Of a stretch of 39,602 nucleotides of DNA, positions 17,778 through 25,393 are shown in pieces; position 1 is the stretch's first letter, and every line of letters begins with the position of its first letter. Location of the stretch: positions 1 through 39,602 of the forward strand of contig CAZFDE010000018.1 in NCBI GenBank assembly GCA_964517795.1, read 5' to 3'. This stretch comes from CAZFDE01 sp964517795. Lineage in GTDB: Bacteria; Planctomycetota; Phycisphaerae; Sedimentisphaerales; Anaerobacaceae. Made by a program: the position numbers and the translations under genes. Under the pieces are notes generated by a model. That model searched no databases. It saw nothing but the letters and a program-made list of their open reading frames with translations, and was not told the DNA's origin.

Positions 17778-17803
17778 TCAGCACAGTTTTCAGCACAGTT
17801 TTT
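17778..17803 (+). repeat. Left pair of 12-bp repeats (putative integrase arm sites)
   Basis: TCAGCACAGTTTT occurs twice back to back, with CAGCACA starting at 17779 and 17791, a spacing of exactly 12 bp. A similar pair, CAGCACAATT, with the same 12-bp spacing and the same orientation, lies inside the right end (27967 and 27979). Arm-type sites of lambda-family integrases are short, directly repeated and near the core sites, which fits. Confidence 0.6.
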
Positions 17804-17904
17804 GAGTCTTTATTTGAGCGACCACGGATTTCAAGTTAGCTACACAGCTGGGACAAAAAAATAAAAATTTTTATGTCTAAAGCAAACTTTGTATAACTTT
17901 TTAC

Positions 17905-17931
17905 TTGACATATATAGGCTTTTAATAGAAT
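17905..17931 (+). promoter_or_regulatory. Putative promoter at the left of the element
   Basis: TTGACA (17905-17910), a perfect -35 box, is followed after 15 bp by TAGAAT (17926-17931). The spacing is short. It would start transcription near 17938, next to the ATG of a 17-codon frame and about 210 bp before the polymerase gene. Confidence 0.45.
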
Positions 17932-17939
17932 CTGTTGTC

Positions 17940-17993
17940 ATGCAAAAAAGATTAAAAGTCGCGTATAAAAAAGCCTTATATTGTTCTGAGTAA
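17940..17993 (+). CDS. Possible 17-residue leader peptide
   Basis: The frame reads MQKRLKVAYKKALYCSE and then TAA. It is basic at the N-terminus and ends with the ALYCS sequence that recurs in this element. It has no Shine-Dalgarno but lies about two bases after the predicted transcription start, so it would be translated from a nearly leaderless RNA. It could also be a chance frame across the repeat. Confidence 0.3.
   Translation: MQKRLKVAYKKALYCSE
17971..17987 (+). repeat. Recurring module-boundary sequence, copy 1
   Basis: AAGCCTTATATTGTTCT, exact. It lies between the left end and the polymerase gene. It is in the ALYCS frame of the 17-codon open frame, three bases before its stop. Confidence 0.75.
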
Positions 17994-18149
17994 GTAATAC
18001 ACCCATAGTAATGAATATTCCCATACAGTGTAGGCAGCAATGGTATGCGCTTATGGTGTTGTTTAATTAATAGGTAATAGATGGATAGGTATAAGGCAGG
18101 GTTGGTTTTGGCCTATGCCTAAAATCTTGAATTTTAAGGGGTCAAAAAC

Positions 18150-19334
18150 ATGCATAGCAAATTCATAAATAAACTTGAAAACGACTTAGAACCGGTGTTA
18201 ACCGCTATTGAAGAAAGAGGCTTAATTGTTAATACCACCAAGTTGCAATCCATTATTTCTGATGTCGAAGAAAAACAAAGCTTGGCAGAAGCTCGAACGT
18301 ATGACTTGTTTGGGACTGAACAAAGGATAAACTTAAACAGCTCACAAGAATTGGTCAATTTAATGAATGAATTAGAAATCGACAGTTCTTTTTTTCCTAA
18401 GACCAAATCCGGCAAGCTTTCCACAGCAAAGGAAGTACTTGAAGGCGTCGATCACCCAGCTTTCGAACATATTATTAAATACAGGTCACACACAAAGCTT
18501 TTAGCTGCCCTGAAATCCTATTTTAATGGCGTCAACCACTTAAAATCACGGCTTTATTATAAGTTTACGAATGATTGTGCTTCCGGCAGGCTCTATACAA
18601 AAGATATGTCTATCCAGAATCTGCCTCGTGAAGGTAGATTTGCAATTGAAGCGGGCGAGGGCAGGATTTTTGTTTCAGCGGATTATGATGCATTTGAACT
18701 TCATATTTTATCAGCTTTAGCAGAAGACAAATATTTTCGTCAATGTTGGGAAAATGGCATTGACCTCCATAAAAAAGTTGTTTCAGACATGAAGGGCATA
18801 TTGTACGAAAAAGTTACCGAGTCTTTACGGCGAGTGGGAAAAATTCTTAATTTCGGGATTGCATATGGTCAACAGGCTCCCGGGGTGGCCAAAAGTCTTG
18901 ATATCCCACCATCAGAAGCCAAAGACTTAATGCAAGAATACGAAAATAAAATCCCGGAGATAATTCAATTCAAAAAACTGGCCATCCCAAAAGCCCGTCA
19001 GCAAGGGTATGTCGAAACATACTTTGGCAGACGCCGTTATCTCCCTGATCTAAACTCAGAAGTCCGTTCAAAGGCACTCAAAGCCGAACGACAGGTTGTG
19101 AACACGATGATACAAGGAACGGGGGCGGATATTGCGAAAATTGCTATGCTCAACCTACACAGTATGGGTTTTGAAATTCATGCTATGCTGCATGACGGGT
19201 TTCTGATTTCTGTGCCTGCCGACAAGGTCGAATGTGAAATCAGCAGGATTAAGGCTTGTATGGAGATGAATTTGAATGGTCTTAAACTAACAGTCACTAC
19301 AAAGATTGGCAAAACATGGGGCGATTGCAAATAA
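18150..19334 (+). CDS. Minimal family A DNA polymerase (polymerase domain only)
   Basis: A protein of 394 residues that aligns by eye with only the thumb-fingers-palm part of DNA polymerase I; the 5' nuclease and 3'-5' exonuclease domains are absent. Thumb features are SSQELVNLM and YRSHTKLLAAL. SGRLYTKDMSIQNLPREG matches TGRLSS..PNLQNIP. Motif A is DYDAFELH (178-185) with Asp178 and Glu183 kept but the usual Arg at its end replaced by His. Motif B is R227-K231-F235-Y239-G240. Motif C is HDG (348-350): the catalytic Asp349 is present but the usual following Glu is Gly. Both metal-binding Asp residues remain, so activity is plausible. AAGGGG eight bases before the ATG supports the start. A gap-filling or lesion-bypass role in element replication is inferred. 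Confidence 0.88.
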   Translation: MHSKFINKLENDLEPVLTAIEERGLIVNTTKLQSIISDVEEKQSLAEARTYDLFGTEQRINLNSSQELVNLMNELEIDSSFFPKTKSGKLSTAKEVLEGVDHPAFEHIIKYRSHTKLLAALKSYFNGVNHLKSRLYYKFTNDCASGRLYTKDMSIQNLPREGRFAIEAGEGRIFVSADYDAFELHILSALAEDKYFRQCWENGIDLHKKVVSDMKGILYEKVTESLRRVGKILNFGIAYGQQAPGVAKSLDIPPSEAKDLMQEYENKIPEIIQFKKLAIPKARQQGYVETYFGRRRYLPDLNSEVRSKALKAERQVVNTMIQGTGADIAKIAMLNLHSMGFEIHAMLHDGFLISVPADKVECEISRIKACMEMNLNGLKLTVTTKIGKTWGDCK

Positions 19335-19477
19335 AAATTTTTTTGAAATTTCTTAAAATTTTATTTGTCAGTGATTTAAGAAGAAGTCGGCCAGAAATAT
19401 AACAACAATAAAATTTGAGTAAAAGATATATTGGAATTACCAAGTGAGTCAATAAATGAAAAATAACATCAATTAAA

Positions 19478-19494
19478 AAGCCTTATATTGTTCT
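19478..19494 (+). repeat. Recurring module-boundary sequence, copy 2
   Basis: AAGCCTTATATTGTTCT, exact, ending directly at the ATG of the serine recombinase and in the same reading frame as it (KALYCS before the ATG, with TAA just before that). TTATAT here and ATATAA downstream form a possible hairpin over the start codon. Confidence 0.75.
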
Positions 19495-20220
19495 ATGGTA
19501 TTACAAATAGATATAACAGAAAAGAAGAAAGCGGCCGGCTATGCCCGTGTGTCAACAGAGGAACAGGCCAAAGAGGGCATATCCCTCAATCATCAGGCTG
19601 ACAGCATCACAGCGTATTGTAAAGCTAAAGAGTGGGATTTGATGGAGATTATTTTCGATGAAGGCAAATCAGCAAAAGACCTCAAGCGAAGCGGTGCCCA
19701 AAAGCTGATTGCCATGATCGAAGCCAAGCAATTCGATGTACTGGTCATTTATCGCCTTGACCGGCTGACAAGATGCGTACGGGATTTGGGCTATCTGGTG
19801 CAGGATGTATTTGACAAAAATGGTGTTGCATTTTCGTCCATACAGGAATCTTTCGATACAAGCAATGCGACGGGTAAGCTAATTTTAAATGTGCTTGGCA
19901 GTATAGCTCAATGGGAGCGAGAAACCATTGCCGAGCGTACAAGAGACGGCCTTCGCTACAAAAAGGCCAAGCTTGAGCGATATGGGCCCGTGCCGTATGG
20001 ATTTGAGCTTAACGGCAAAAACTTGCAACCTGTTGAAGATGAGTTAGTGGTGGTGGCCAAGATTAAAAATCTCCGCAAAAAATTGAAATATTCATATAGG
20101 GCTATTGCCAAGAGGCTTAATGCTGATGGGTGCACGACTCGAACCGGTAAGAAATGGTTTGCCAGCAGCGTCCAGGTAATCGCCAAAAATGAAATATACG
20201 CAAATTTGGAGGCCATATGA
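19495..20220 (+). CDS. Serine recombinase, short form
   Basis: A protein of 241 residues. The resolvase-type catalytic domain begins AAGYARVSTEEQ, with the nucleophile Ser20, and contains YRLDRLTR with the conserved active-site arginines. The long helix ends in ERETIAERTRDGL. The second part (YGPVPYGFEL to NEIY) resembles the recombinase domain of large serine recombinases, but the zinc-ribbon and coiled-coil parts are absent, so it is much shorter than phage integrases of that class. It may resolve or invert DNA within the element, or be a second integration system. No Shine-Dalgarno precedes the ATG, which touches repeat copy 2. It overlaps the next gene by ATGA. Confidence 0.9.
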   Translation: MVLQIDITEKKKAAGYARVSTEEQAKEGISLNHQADSITAYCKAKEWDLMEIIFDEGKSAKDLKRSGAQKLIAMIEAKQFDVLVIYRLDRLTRCVRDLGYLVQDVFDKNGVAFSSIQESFDTSNATGKLILNVLGSIAQWERETIAERTRDGLRYKKAKLERYGPVPYGFELNGKNLQPVEDELVVVAKIKNLRKKLKYSYRAIAKRLNADGCTTRTGKKWFASSVQVIAKNEIYANLEAI

Positions 20221-20849
20221 CATTGGAAAAAAGATATTCAGATTTGAAAGAAAAGGTTGTTGAGCGAAAAGAAGATTTTGATGGATTTCTTCATATGTTG
20301 GAAACACAAACAACATGGTTGACCTGTCCGGCCAGCACCAGATTTCATTTGAACAGAGAAAAAGGCTTAATTGAGCACAGTGTTGCCGTTGCGGAAAACC
20401 TGCTCAAAATCCGGGATTGTTTGGCGCCGGTCATCAGCGATGAAAGCTGTGTCATTGTAGGATTATTCCACGATGTAGGAAAAGTGGGGATGCCGGGCAA
20501 GCCTCTGTATTTGAAAAATGAGAATCTTTGGGAAGTCCAGAATCGCGGGCTCGCATACAAGATCAACCCAGAGCTAACTTATATGAATCAGGCGACCCGA
20601 AGCCTCTATCTGGTGTCAAAGTATATCCCCTTATCCGATACCGAAGCTCAGGCGATTCTGTGTCACGATGGCCAATATATTTTAGAAAATTCAAGTGTCT
20701 GGCATGAAGAAACTCCTTTGACCCTCTTGGTGCATTGGGCAGACTACTGGACCGCTCATATTTTTGAAGAAGGACGAAAAATTGAGAATGATACCAATTT
20801 TTTTCGCAAAAACAGCATTATGCTCTTAGGCAATGACCAACACTGCTAA
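20217..20849 (+). CDS. HD-domain phosphohydrolase
   Basis: A protein of 210 residues. The HD motif is complete: His in IEHSVAVAE, His-Asp in GLFHDVGKVGMPGKP, a further His in ILCHDGQY and Asp in VHWADYW. These residues bind metal ions in phosphohydrolases that act on nucleotides or nucleic acids. Its start overlaps the serine recombinase stop by ATGA, so the two are translationally coupled. A strong terminator follows about 155 bases after its stop. Proteins of this kind are common in phages and islands, where a nucleotide-pool or RNA-related role is suspected but unproven. Confidence 0.85.
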   Translation: MTLEKRYSDLKEKVVERKEDFDGFLHMLETQTTWLTCPASTRFHLNREKGLIEHSVAVAENLLKIRDCLAPVISDESCVIVGLFHDVGKVGMPGKPLYLKNENLWEVQNRGLAYKINPELTYMNQATRSLYLVSKYIPLSDTEAQAILCHDGQYILENSSVWHEETPLTLLVHWADYWTAHIFEEGRKIENDTNFFRKNSIMLLGNDQHC

Positions 20850-21004
20850 GTATTGTACATCGCCATATTGAAAATCAGATTTTGGTGGAAAATTGAAAAA
20901 TTCCGCTCATTGACAAGTTCATAGGGTGTACACAAATGGATTTGTCTTTTGACGGCTCATTTCACTTGGCTTAGAAGTGCTCTTTGATCATAGAAGGCTT
21001 TTTC

Positions 21005-21047
21005 AAAAGGTTTGGGTCAGCTATAAATGACTGGCCCGACCTTTTTT
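21005..21047 (+). terminator. Rho-independent terminator
   Basis: The arm AAAAGGTTTGGGTCAG pairs with CTGGCCCGACCTTTT with one bulge and G-U pairs, the loop is nine bases, and a run of Ts follows. It lies downstream of the recombinase-HD pair and ends that transcription unit. Confidence 0.75.
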
Positions 21048-21200
21048 CAAATCAGACCAACCGAGAAATTAGTTAAAATCCTCAAAATTTACTATTTTTT
21101 GCTTAACTGAAACTTGATTTTTAGAAAATAATCCACTAAAATCAGAGCGACCAGAGAGGAATCTTAGGGAAATGGATTTTTAGGTAAATAAGGACGGTTT

Positions 21201-21287
21201 ATGGCGGATTCCGAGAGATTATTCAACATCGAAAAGATATCCATCAAGAGTATGGATATTTCCGCAGTTAAGCTTAATCTGGTATAA
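21201..21287 (+). CDS. Possible 28-residue peptide
   Basis: A frame of 28 codons from ATG to TAA (begins MADSERLFNIEKISIK). AAGGA stands about nine bases before the ATG, a real ribosome binding site. It lies 31 bp before the secreted protein gene. The frame contains an inverted repeat, ATATCCAT (21237-21244) and ATGGATAT (21252-21259), so the stretch may instead be a structured leader. Confidence 0.35.
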   Translation: MADSERLFNIEKISIKSMDISAVKLNLV

Positions 21288-21318
21288 GGGAAAACAATTT
21301 AATTGGAAGGGACTTGCC

Positions 21319-22464
21319 ATGTGGCCTAAAAGCATTATCTGTTTGATCTTCTCTATTTTTGTGGTTGTTTGTAGCCCAGTCGGAAAAGCTGATTCTCATG
21401 TCGAATCAATTTCTGAGGAGCAAATTGAAAAAGCGACTTGGATGTTACATTCATGGAAAGTCTTAGGTTGGCAGTATGACAGCCCCTATTGGACAAAAGG
21501 AAGTGAAGAAAAAGGTATGATTGGGCAAGCCAGAACCGCAGACCCGGCAAGTAAAGTTCGGGCTGTGTGTCTGGGATTAGAAGAGGAACACTATGTGTTT
21601 TTTACGCTTCGATCATTCGTTGATCCGACATTTCCCAATCTTTTTGTACAAGGCGTTGAGCTTGTTCCACGCAAGAAAGATGAAAGTATATTTACAGATG
21701 AGGAAGTAGCTAATCAGTCATATGTTAGATACGGTGGAATAGCTTTAATTCATTACGCAGATGTTGGAGCGCTTCATAAAATTGAAAACAAGCTTTTGGG
21801 TGTTACTCAATGTGAGCAGGGAAATCCTCACTCATACGGACGATTGCCGGGAAGTCAGTTTTTGCCGAAGTATTATGAGATGATCGATAATGTAAGATAT
21901 GAAAATCCTCATCAGCACATTTCGGCCAGTCAGCATTTGGAATTGCAAAAGAAGCCTAAAATTATAATTAAAAATATTGACGAACATGATGTTGCATTGA
22001 TATATGTGCCTAAGCATTTATTCAAAAATCATGATATAGACTCATTAGGCATGAAAAATCCCACACTTGCTGTAAAACTAATGTTAAAATGTAACCGGGA
22101 ATTATTTGGCTTTAAGTTTGTTTTGATTGGGCAAGAAACGCTCGACTTAATCAAAACATATGTGCCTAAATATAACGAGAAGGGCCAAACGGCATACCCG
22201 GGATTCCAGAAAATTATTCATATTGTGGGCTTGGCTCTTGGGCCGGAGACATTGCATATGATTAAGATAGTGGACTCTGCGGTTGATAAAAAAATCGCCA
22301 CAGAGGTTTTAGCGATAAAAAGCAGAACAGACGCTAAAAAAGCCCTATGGGATAGAGCGGACATACAAGTCAGAAGAATTGTCAATAATAAAAAAGTAAT
22401 GAATATTCTAAGGAGCTATGTTATCCCAAAGGTGACAGGAATATCCCTTGATGAGTCCGGGTAG
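21319..22464 (+). CDS. Secreted protein of unknown family
   Basis: A protein of 381 residues. A signal peptide (SIICLIFSIFVVVCSPVGKA) is followed by a mature part I cannot place in a family. GGAAGGGA stands before the ATG. Its composition matches the element. Residues about 40-170 are rich in Tyr and aromatic residues, and 235-381 is mainly helical with many Lys. It is preceded by a possible small peptide and followed by repeat copy 3. It looks like cargo, perhaps acting in the periplasm or outside the cell. Confidence 0.75.
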   Translation: MWPKSIICLIFSIFVVVCSPVGKADSHVESISEEQIEKATWMLHSWKVLGWQYDSPYWTKGSEEKGMIGQARTADPASKVRAVCLGLEEEHYVFFTLRSFVDPTFPNLFVQGVELVPRKKDESIFTDEEVANQSYVRYGGIALIHYADVGALHKIENKLLGVTQCEQGNPHSYGRLPGSQFLPKYYEMIDNVRYENPHQHISASQHLELQKKPKIIIKNIDEHDVALIYVPKHLFKNHDIDSLGMKNPTLAVKLMLKCNRELFGFKFVLIGQETLDLIKTYVPKYNEKGQTAYPGFQKIIHIVGLALGPETLHMIKIVDSAVDKKIATEVLAIKSRTDAKKALWDRADIQVRRIVNNKKVMNILRSYVIPKVTGISLDESG

Positions 22465-22494
22465 CATAATAATTTATTTTAAAAGCAGGTGTCA

Positions 22495-22511
22495 AAGCCT
22501 TATATTGTTAT
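22495..22511 (+). repeat. Recurring module-boundary sequence, copy 3
   Basis: AAGCCTTATATTGTTAT; it differs from copies 1, 2 and 5 in the last two positions. CTTATAT pairs with ATATAAG 21 bases later in a seven-base stem. The ATG at its end opens the 16-codon frame MRDKKRYKKEHAAPFP. Confidence 0.7.
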
Positions 22512-22616
22512 GCGAGATAAAAAAAGATATAAGAAAGAACATGCGGCTCCATTTCCATAGGTTTGAGCTGTGTTTATAAAAAATGACACAATCCCAATGA
22601 ATTTTATATTTTCTCC

Positions 22617-22644
22617 TTGCATTTCTTTCTAAAACCGCTATAGT
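22617..22644 (+). promoter_or_regulatory. Putative promoter of the element PEP-CTERM gene
   Basis: TTGCAT (22617-22622) and TATAGT (22639-22644) are 16 bp apart. The block AAAACCGCTATA is identical to that before the chromosomal PEP-CTERM gene at 626-637. Confidence 0.55.
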
Positions 22645-22716
22645 TAAGGTTGTTTGGAGTAACGGAGAAGAATGAGGAGTTGGAGCTCATTACTTCTAAA
22701 AAACGCGGAAATTGTC
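22645..22716 (+). promoter_or_regulatory. Conserved PEP-CTERM leader, element copy
   Basis: GGAGAAGAATGAGGAGTTG (22664-22682), a 10-nt gap and CTTCTAAAAAACGCGGA (22693-22709) repeat the leader at 659-703, with one extra A. The ATG inside it (22672) is in frame with the downstream gene, whereas the chromosomal copy has a stop three codons later. I therefore treat it as leader, not as the start. Confidence 0.55.
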
Positions 22717-22737
22717 TTTATGCAAGGAGAAGGAAAA

Positions 22738-23382
22738 ATGAAAATGCGGGCCAGATTTATATTCACCTTGGTTTTAGTTGTATTTTGTCAGGGCTATAAT
22801 GCGATTGCAGATTTTGTCATTTCCGGCAACGACCAAGTAACAATTAATGATACTCATAATAGAGGGCTTCTATTTGAGTACAGTCATGCCACAATAGGAC
22901 CAAATGGCTCTGTTGGGGATTTACTTCTTTATGATTTTAGTAAAAGTGATGTTATGGGTGGTATGATTAAATACTTGATCTCTGAGGATCAGAGTGAAGT
23001 GCGTATCTATGAAGGTGAAATTACAGGGCTTAGTCCGAACGAAGGTTGTGAAGTCGAAGTTTTTAATGGAAAAATTTATGACCTTAAAACCTATGGAGAC
23101 AGTTTTACCCAAATATCAGGAGGTTCAGTCATCCAACTTTCAGCTTATAATGATAGTGACGTGACTTTTGTTGGCCAAAACTTTAATTTAAGTGGCGACC
23201 TTGTTCTTGATGGCAATAGGGTTTTGGGCAGAGGCACTTTGGAGGGTGAATGGTTAGATGGCACTGTTTGGTCAACATTCATTGCAAGTAATCATCCTAC
23301 TGCAACTGTTTTAATTGTGCCGGAACCGGCCACTCTATTACTGTTAGGTTTTGGCACATTGATTTTAAGAAAACGAAAATAA
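22738..23382 (+). CDS. PEP-CTERM sorting-domain protein in the element
   Basis: A protein of 214 residues. A signal peptide (ARFIFTLVLVVFCQGYNAIA) is followed by a beta-rich mature part of repetitive character and a PEP-CTERM tail: VPEP, ATLLLLGFGTLIL, then RKRK. The start follows AAGGAGAAGG; a longer frame from 22672 runs through the conserved leader and lacks such a site. The gene has its own promoter and leader shared with the chromosomal gene at 729, and boundary repeats at both sides (copies 3 and 4). It is probably surface cargo. It would depend on a host exosortase for sorting. Confidence 0.85.
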   Translation: MKMRARFIFTLVLVVFCQGYNAIADFVISGNDQVTINDTHNRGLLFEYSHATIGPNGSVGDLLLYDFSKSDVMGGMIKYLISEDQSEVRIYEGEITGLSPNEGCEVEVFNGKIYDLKTYGDSFTQISGGSVIQLSAYNDSDVTFVGQNFNLSGDLVLDGNRVLGRGTLEGEWLDGTVWSTFIASNHPTATVLIVPEPATLLLLGFGTLILRKRK

Positions 23383-23416
23383 GTTCTGTTTATGTATAGT
23401 TGCCACTACTTAACCT

Positions 23417-23440
23417 GACAGACAGCTTCTTCTGTTTGTC
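23417..23440 (+). terminator. Hairpin after the PEP-CTERM gene, possible terminator
   Basis: GACAGACAG and CTGTTTGTC form a nine-base stem with one G-U pair and a six-base loop, 34 bases after the stop codon. Only a short T-run (CGTTTT) follows. Confidence 0.45.
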
Positions 23441-23477
23441 CGTTTTGGTTCCGCATTTTTCCTGAATAGCCCCAAAA

Positions 23478-23494
23478 AAGCCTTATGTTGTTAT
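23478..23494 (+). repeat. Recurring module-boundary sequence, copy 4
   Basis: AAGCCTTATGTTGTTAT. CCTTATG pairs with CATAAGG about 22 bases later, and the G in this copy is matched by a C, so the stem is kept by a compensating change relative to copy 3. Its ATG opens an 11-codon frame, MCDDKTHKEKS. Confidence 0.7.
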
Positions 23495-23496
23495 GT

Positions 23497-23670
23497 GTGA
23501 TGACAAAACGCATAAGGAAAAATCTTAAAAGCCCCCAGATCAATCCTAAAGCCCGAAAAAAATTTCTGAAGGGGAAGGGAGGGGATGACTTGACTTTTGC
23601 CTCTCTCAGGGCTCCCAGAAAGTTTTTGAGAAATTCTGGGGAGGGGAAGAGGGGGAGAAAAGGGGATTTT
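23497..23670 (+). other. Gene-free stretch with a hairpin and a G-quadruplex motif
   Basis: No supported gene lies between the PEP-CTERM gene and the minus-strand small protein. CTCCCAGAA (23612-23620) pairs with TTCTGGGGAG (23634-23643) with one bulge. Four runs of at least four Gs with loops of 1, 4 and 6 bases at 23638-23665 fit a G-quadruplex. Another three-run G tract is at 23571-23584. This is unusual in such an AT-rich element. An open frame of 113 codons crosses the region but overlaps the better-supported minus-strand gene. Confidence 0.55.
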
Positions 23671-23672
23671 AA

Positions 23673-23688
23673 AAACTTATATTGCTCT
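23673..23688 (+). repeat. Recurring module-boundary sequence, degenerate copy 6
   Basis: AAACTTATATTGCTCT lacks the GC of the other copies and has C for T. It precedes the minus-strand small protein gene region and reads LYCS in one frame. Confidence 0.5.
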
Positions 23689-23727
23689 GTGACAGAAAGA
23701 TACAGACACGAAGCGGACACGCCTTTA

Positions 23728-23958
23728 TCAGTCGGATTGTTCTGTAGATTCGTTGGGGTAAATCGAAAAGTATTCCCGGAAGCATGTTTTGCCCACGGCA
23801 ATTTGTTCTTCGTTTTGATCTCTTAGGATATACCCATTTTTCCCTGGCCCTTTACACACATCGCAGTTAAATGGTTGCCCTTGCATGTATTCGACAAATG
23901 TAAATCGTCGTCCATTCATGCGCCTGAGAACACTAAGTATGCCGTCATATCTGCTCAT
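23728..23958 (-). CDS. Small Cys-rich, probably zinc-binding protein
   Basis: A protein of 76 residues. FNCDVCKGP and VGKTCFREYF give a CxxC plus a later Cys and fit a treble-clef-like metal site, a type common in small phage and island proteins. GGAGG stands seven bases before the ATG on the minus strand, a perfect ribosome binding site, and this is the only gene of the element on that strand apart from shadows. The function is unknown; nucleic-acid binding is a guess. Confidence 0.7.
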   Translation of the reverse strand: MSRYDGILSVLRRMNGRRFTFVEYMQGQPFNCDVCKGPGKNGYILRDQNEEQIAVGKTCFREYFSIYPNESTEQSD

Positions 23959-24151
23959 GTCACGGCCTCCAAAATACCATTGGTTGCTTCCAAATAGCTT
24001 CGTAATTAAATATTGTGGTAGAACCTACAAGCCAAATATGGCAGGTTGCCAACTGTATCTTTTAGGCTATACGGGATTTAACGTTGCTGCAAATAAAATC
24101 ACCTACCGACTTGGTTCAGAATCCTGTGAGCGGATTTCGGGGTAGTTAGCG
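23959..24151. other. Divergent intergenic region
   Basis: About 190 bases between the minus-strand small gene and the plus-strand winged-helix gene. It must hold the promoters or control sites for both. I see no strong box or operator repeat. Confidence 0.4.
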
Positions 24152-25393
24152 GTGAGATCAGCCACAAAAAAAATATTTTTTTTCATTTCATTAACTTCCT
24201 TCTGTATATCGACTTATGATGAATATGGCCAAAAATCTTGTTTTGGCATGTTAAAAAAGATGCTGCCTAATAATATAATATATATGAAAAATATAAATTC
24301 ACATTCACATGTAACTGTTCACCAAGCTCAATCCGCACGCTCAAAAACCTCCAATAAAGGTGGATTTTTCAGTGTGCCGGCAATTCTATTCGACAGAAGC
24401 ATATACCCTCGATGTTTTGGGCTCTCTGAGGATGCATTTCGGTTATTTATTTTTGAATGTAGTAGTATTAACAATAAAAGTTCACTTCATTACTGCACAT
24501 ATCGGGCAGTTGAAAAGTATCTTGGATTAACAGAAGATGCATACAAGGCCGCCAAAAAAGAACTGCGAAGAACGAATTTCATCATTCGTTATCATGTAAA
24601 AAGCAACAAGGCAAGATACACCAGAAAATATTGGGGGGTAAAAACGCCGCCATTTATTTTGTGCAATGAGGACATGAAATCATTCCGGTACATCTCCCCA
24701 TCTGCTGAACCTAAAACAGGCTTATCCGCATTATTTCACCGTCAAAAAAAAATGAATTTTATCCGAGTGCCTAAGCATATGATTTATCCGAAGCCTTTTA
24801 GTCGAGAGAGCTTATTGTCGCAAATGTCAATTGATGAAATTTATTGTTACTTCAATGTGCTGTGGCAAAATCGTGAGTGCTGGTTCGGGGTAAATCCCAA
24901 TTACATCCATTGCAAAATAGATGTCCCTATTAATTTTCGTGAGTTGACAAGCATGTATTTTGAATTAGACCCAGTAAAAGCATTTACGAGTGAATTGTGC
25001 CTTAATCAGGTGCTCGTAAATCGAACTCAAAATTCCCCAGAGAAATTAGATCGCATTATTAATAAATTAGTTTATCAGAGGAAGTTTTTTAGATGGATTT
25101 TTTGGCTTGCTACATTGTCACCGTACTATGAGCGCCGCAGAGATAAATGCGACTATAGTTTGCAGCTCATGCAATATTTAGATCCAGAAGTAATAGCTTA
25201 TGCGGATGATGTTTTTCTTTCCATGGTGTTTGAAGAGATACTCAAGTATGATTTTCTGATATTTCTCGCCCAACTGCGACCATCTTGCGCCATCAATCCC
25301 AAGTTTGAGATGATAATAAAAAACAATTGCAATGACAGACGTTGGCCGAACCGACCAAGGATAAATAGGGGGCCGAGACATGGAAAAAAATGA
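24152..25393 (+). CDS. Winged-helix, replication-initiator-like protein
   Basis: An open frame of 413 codons from a GTG. The part from about residue 70 (GGFFSVPAILFDRSIYPRCFGLSEDAFRLFIF) to 150, with YRAVEKYLGLTEDAYKAAKKELRRTNFIIRY, looks like the winged-helix N-terminal domain of plasmid and phage replication initiators. The rest is helical and basic and is not recognised. The first 45 codons are AT-rich and lack a Shine-Dalgarno; internal ATGs at 24248, 24260 or 24284 are possible starts. The end overlaps the RusA-like gene by 14 bases. Replication or transcription control of the element is inferred. Confidence 0.55.
   Translation: MRSATKKIFFFISLTSFCISTYDEYGQKSCFGMLKKMLPNNIIYMKNINSHSHVTVHQAQSARSKTSNKGGFFSVPAILFDRSIYPRCFGLSEDAFRLFIFECSSINNKSSLHYCTYRAVEKYLGLTEDAYKAAKKELRRTNFIIRYHVKSNKARYTRKYWGVKTPPFILCNEDMKSFRYISPSAEPKTGLSALFHRQKKMNFIRVPKHMIYPKPFSRESLLSQMSIDEIYCYFNVLWQNRECWFGVNPNYIHCKIDVPINFRELTSMYFELDPVKAFTSELCLNQVLVNRTQNSPEKLDRIINKLVYQRKFFRWIFWLATLSPYYERRRDKCDYSLQLMQYLDPEVIAYADDVFLSMVFEEILKYDFLIFLAQLRPSCAINPKFEMIIKNNCNDRRWPNRPRINRGPRHGKK

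Noticed and set aside
19478..19494. Repeat copy as a standard promoter
   Set aside because: TATATT is present, but no -35-like sequence lies 16-18 bp upstream in copies 1, 2 or 3.
22672..22737. Upstream in-frame ATG as start of the element PEP-CTERM gene
   Set aside because: It lies in the leader block shared with 659-703, where the same ATG meets a stop after three codons. The ATG at 22738 has AAGGAGAAGG and begins a clean signal peptide.
23485..23826. 113-codon plus-strand frame
   Set aside because: It crosses a G-rich structured stretch and two repeats, has no Shine-Dalgarno, and overlaps the minus-strand Cys-rich gene, which has a perfect one.
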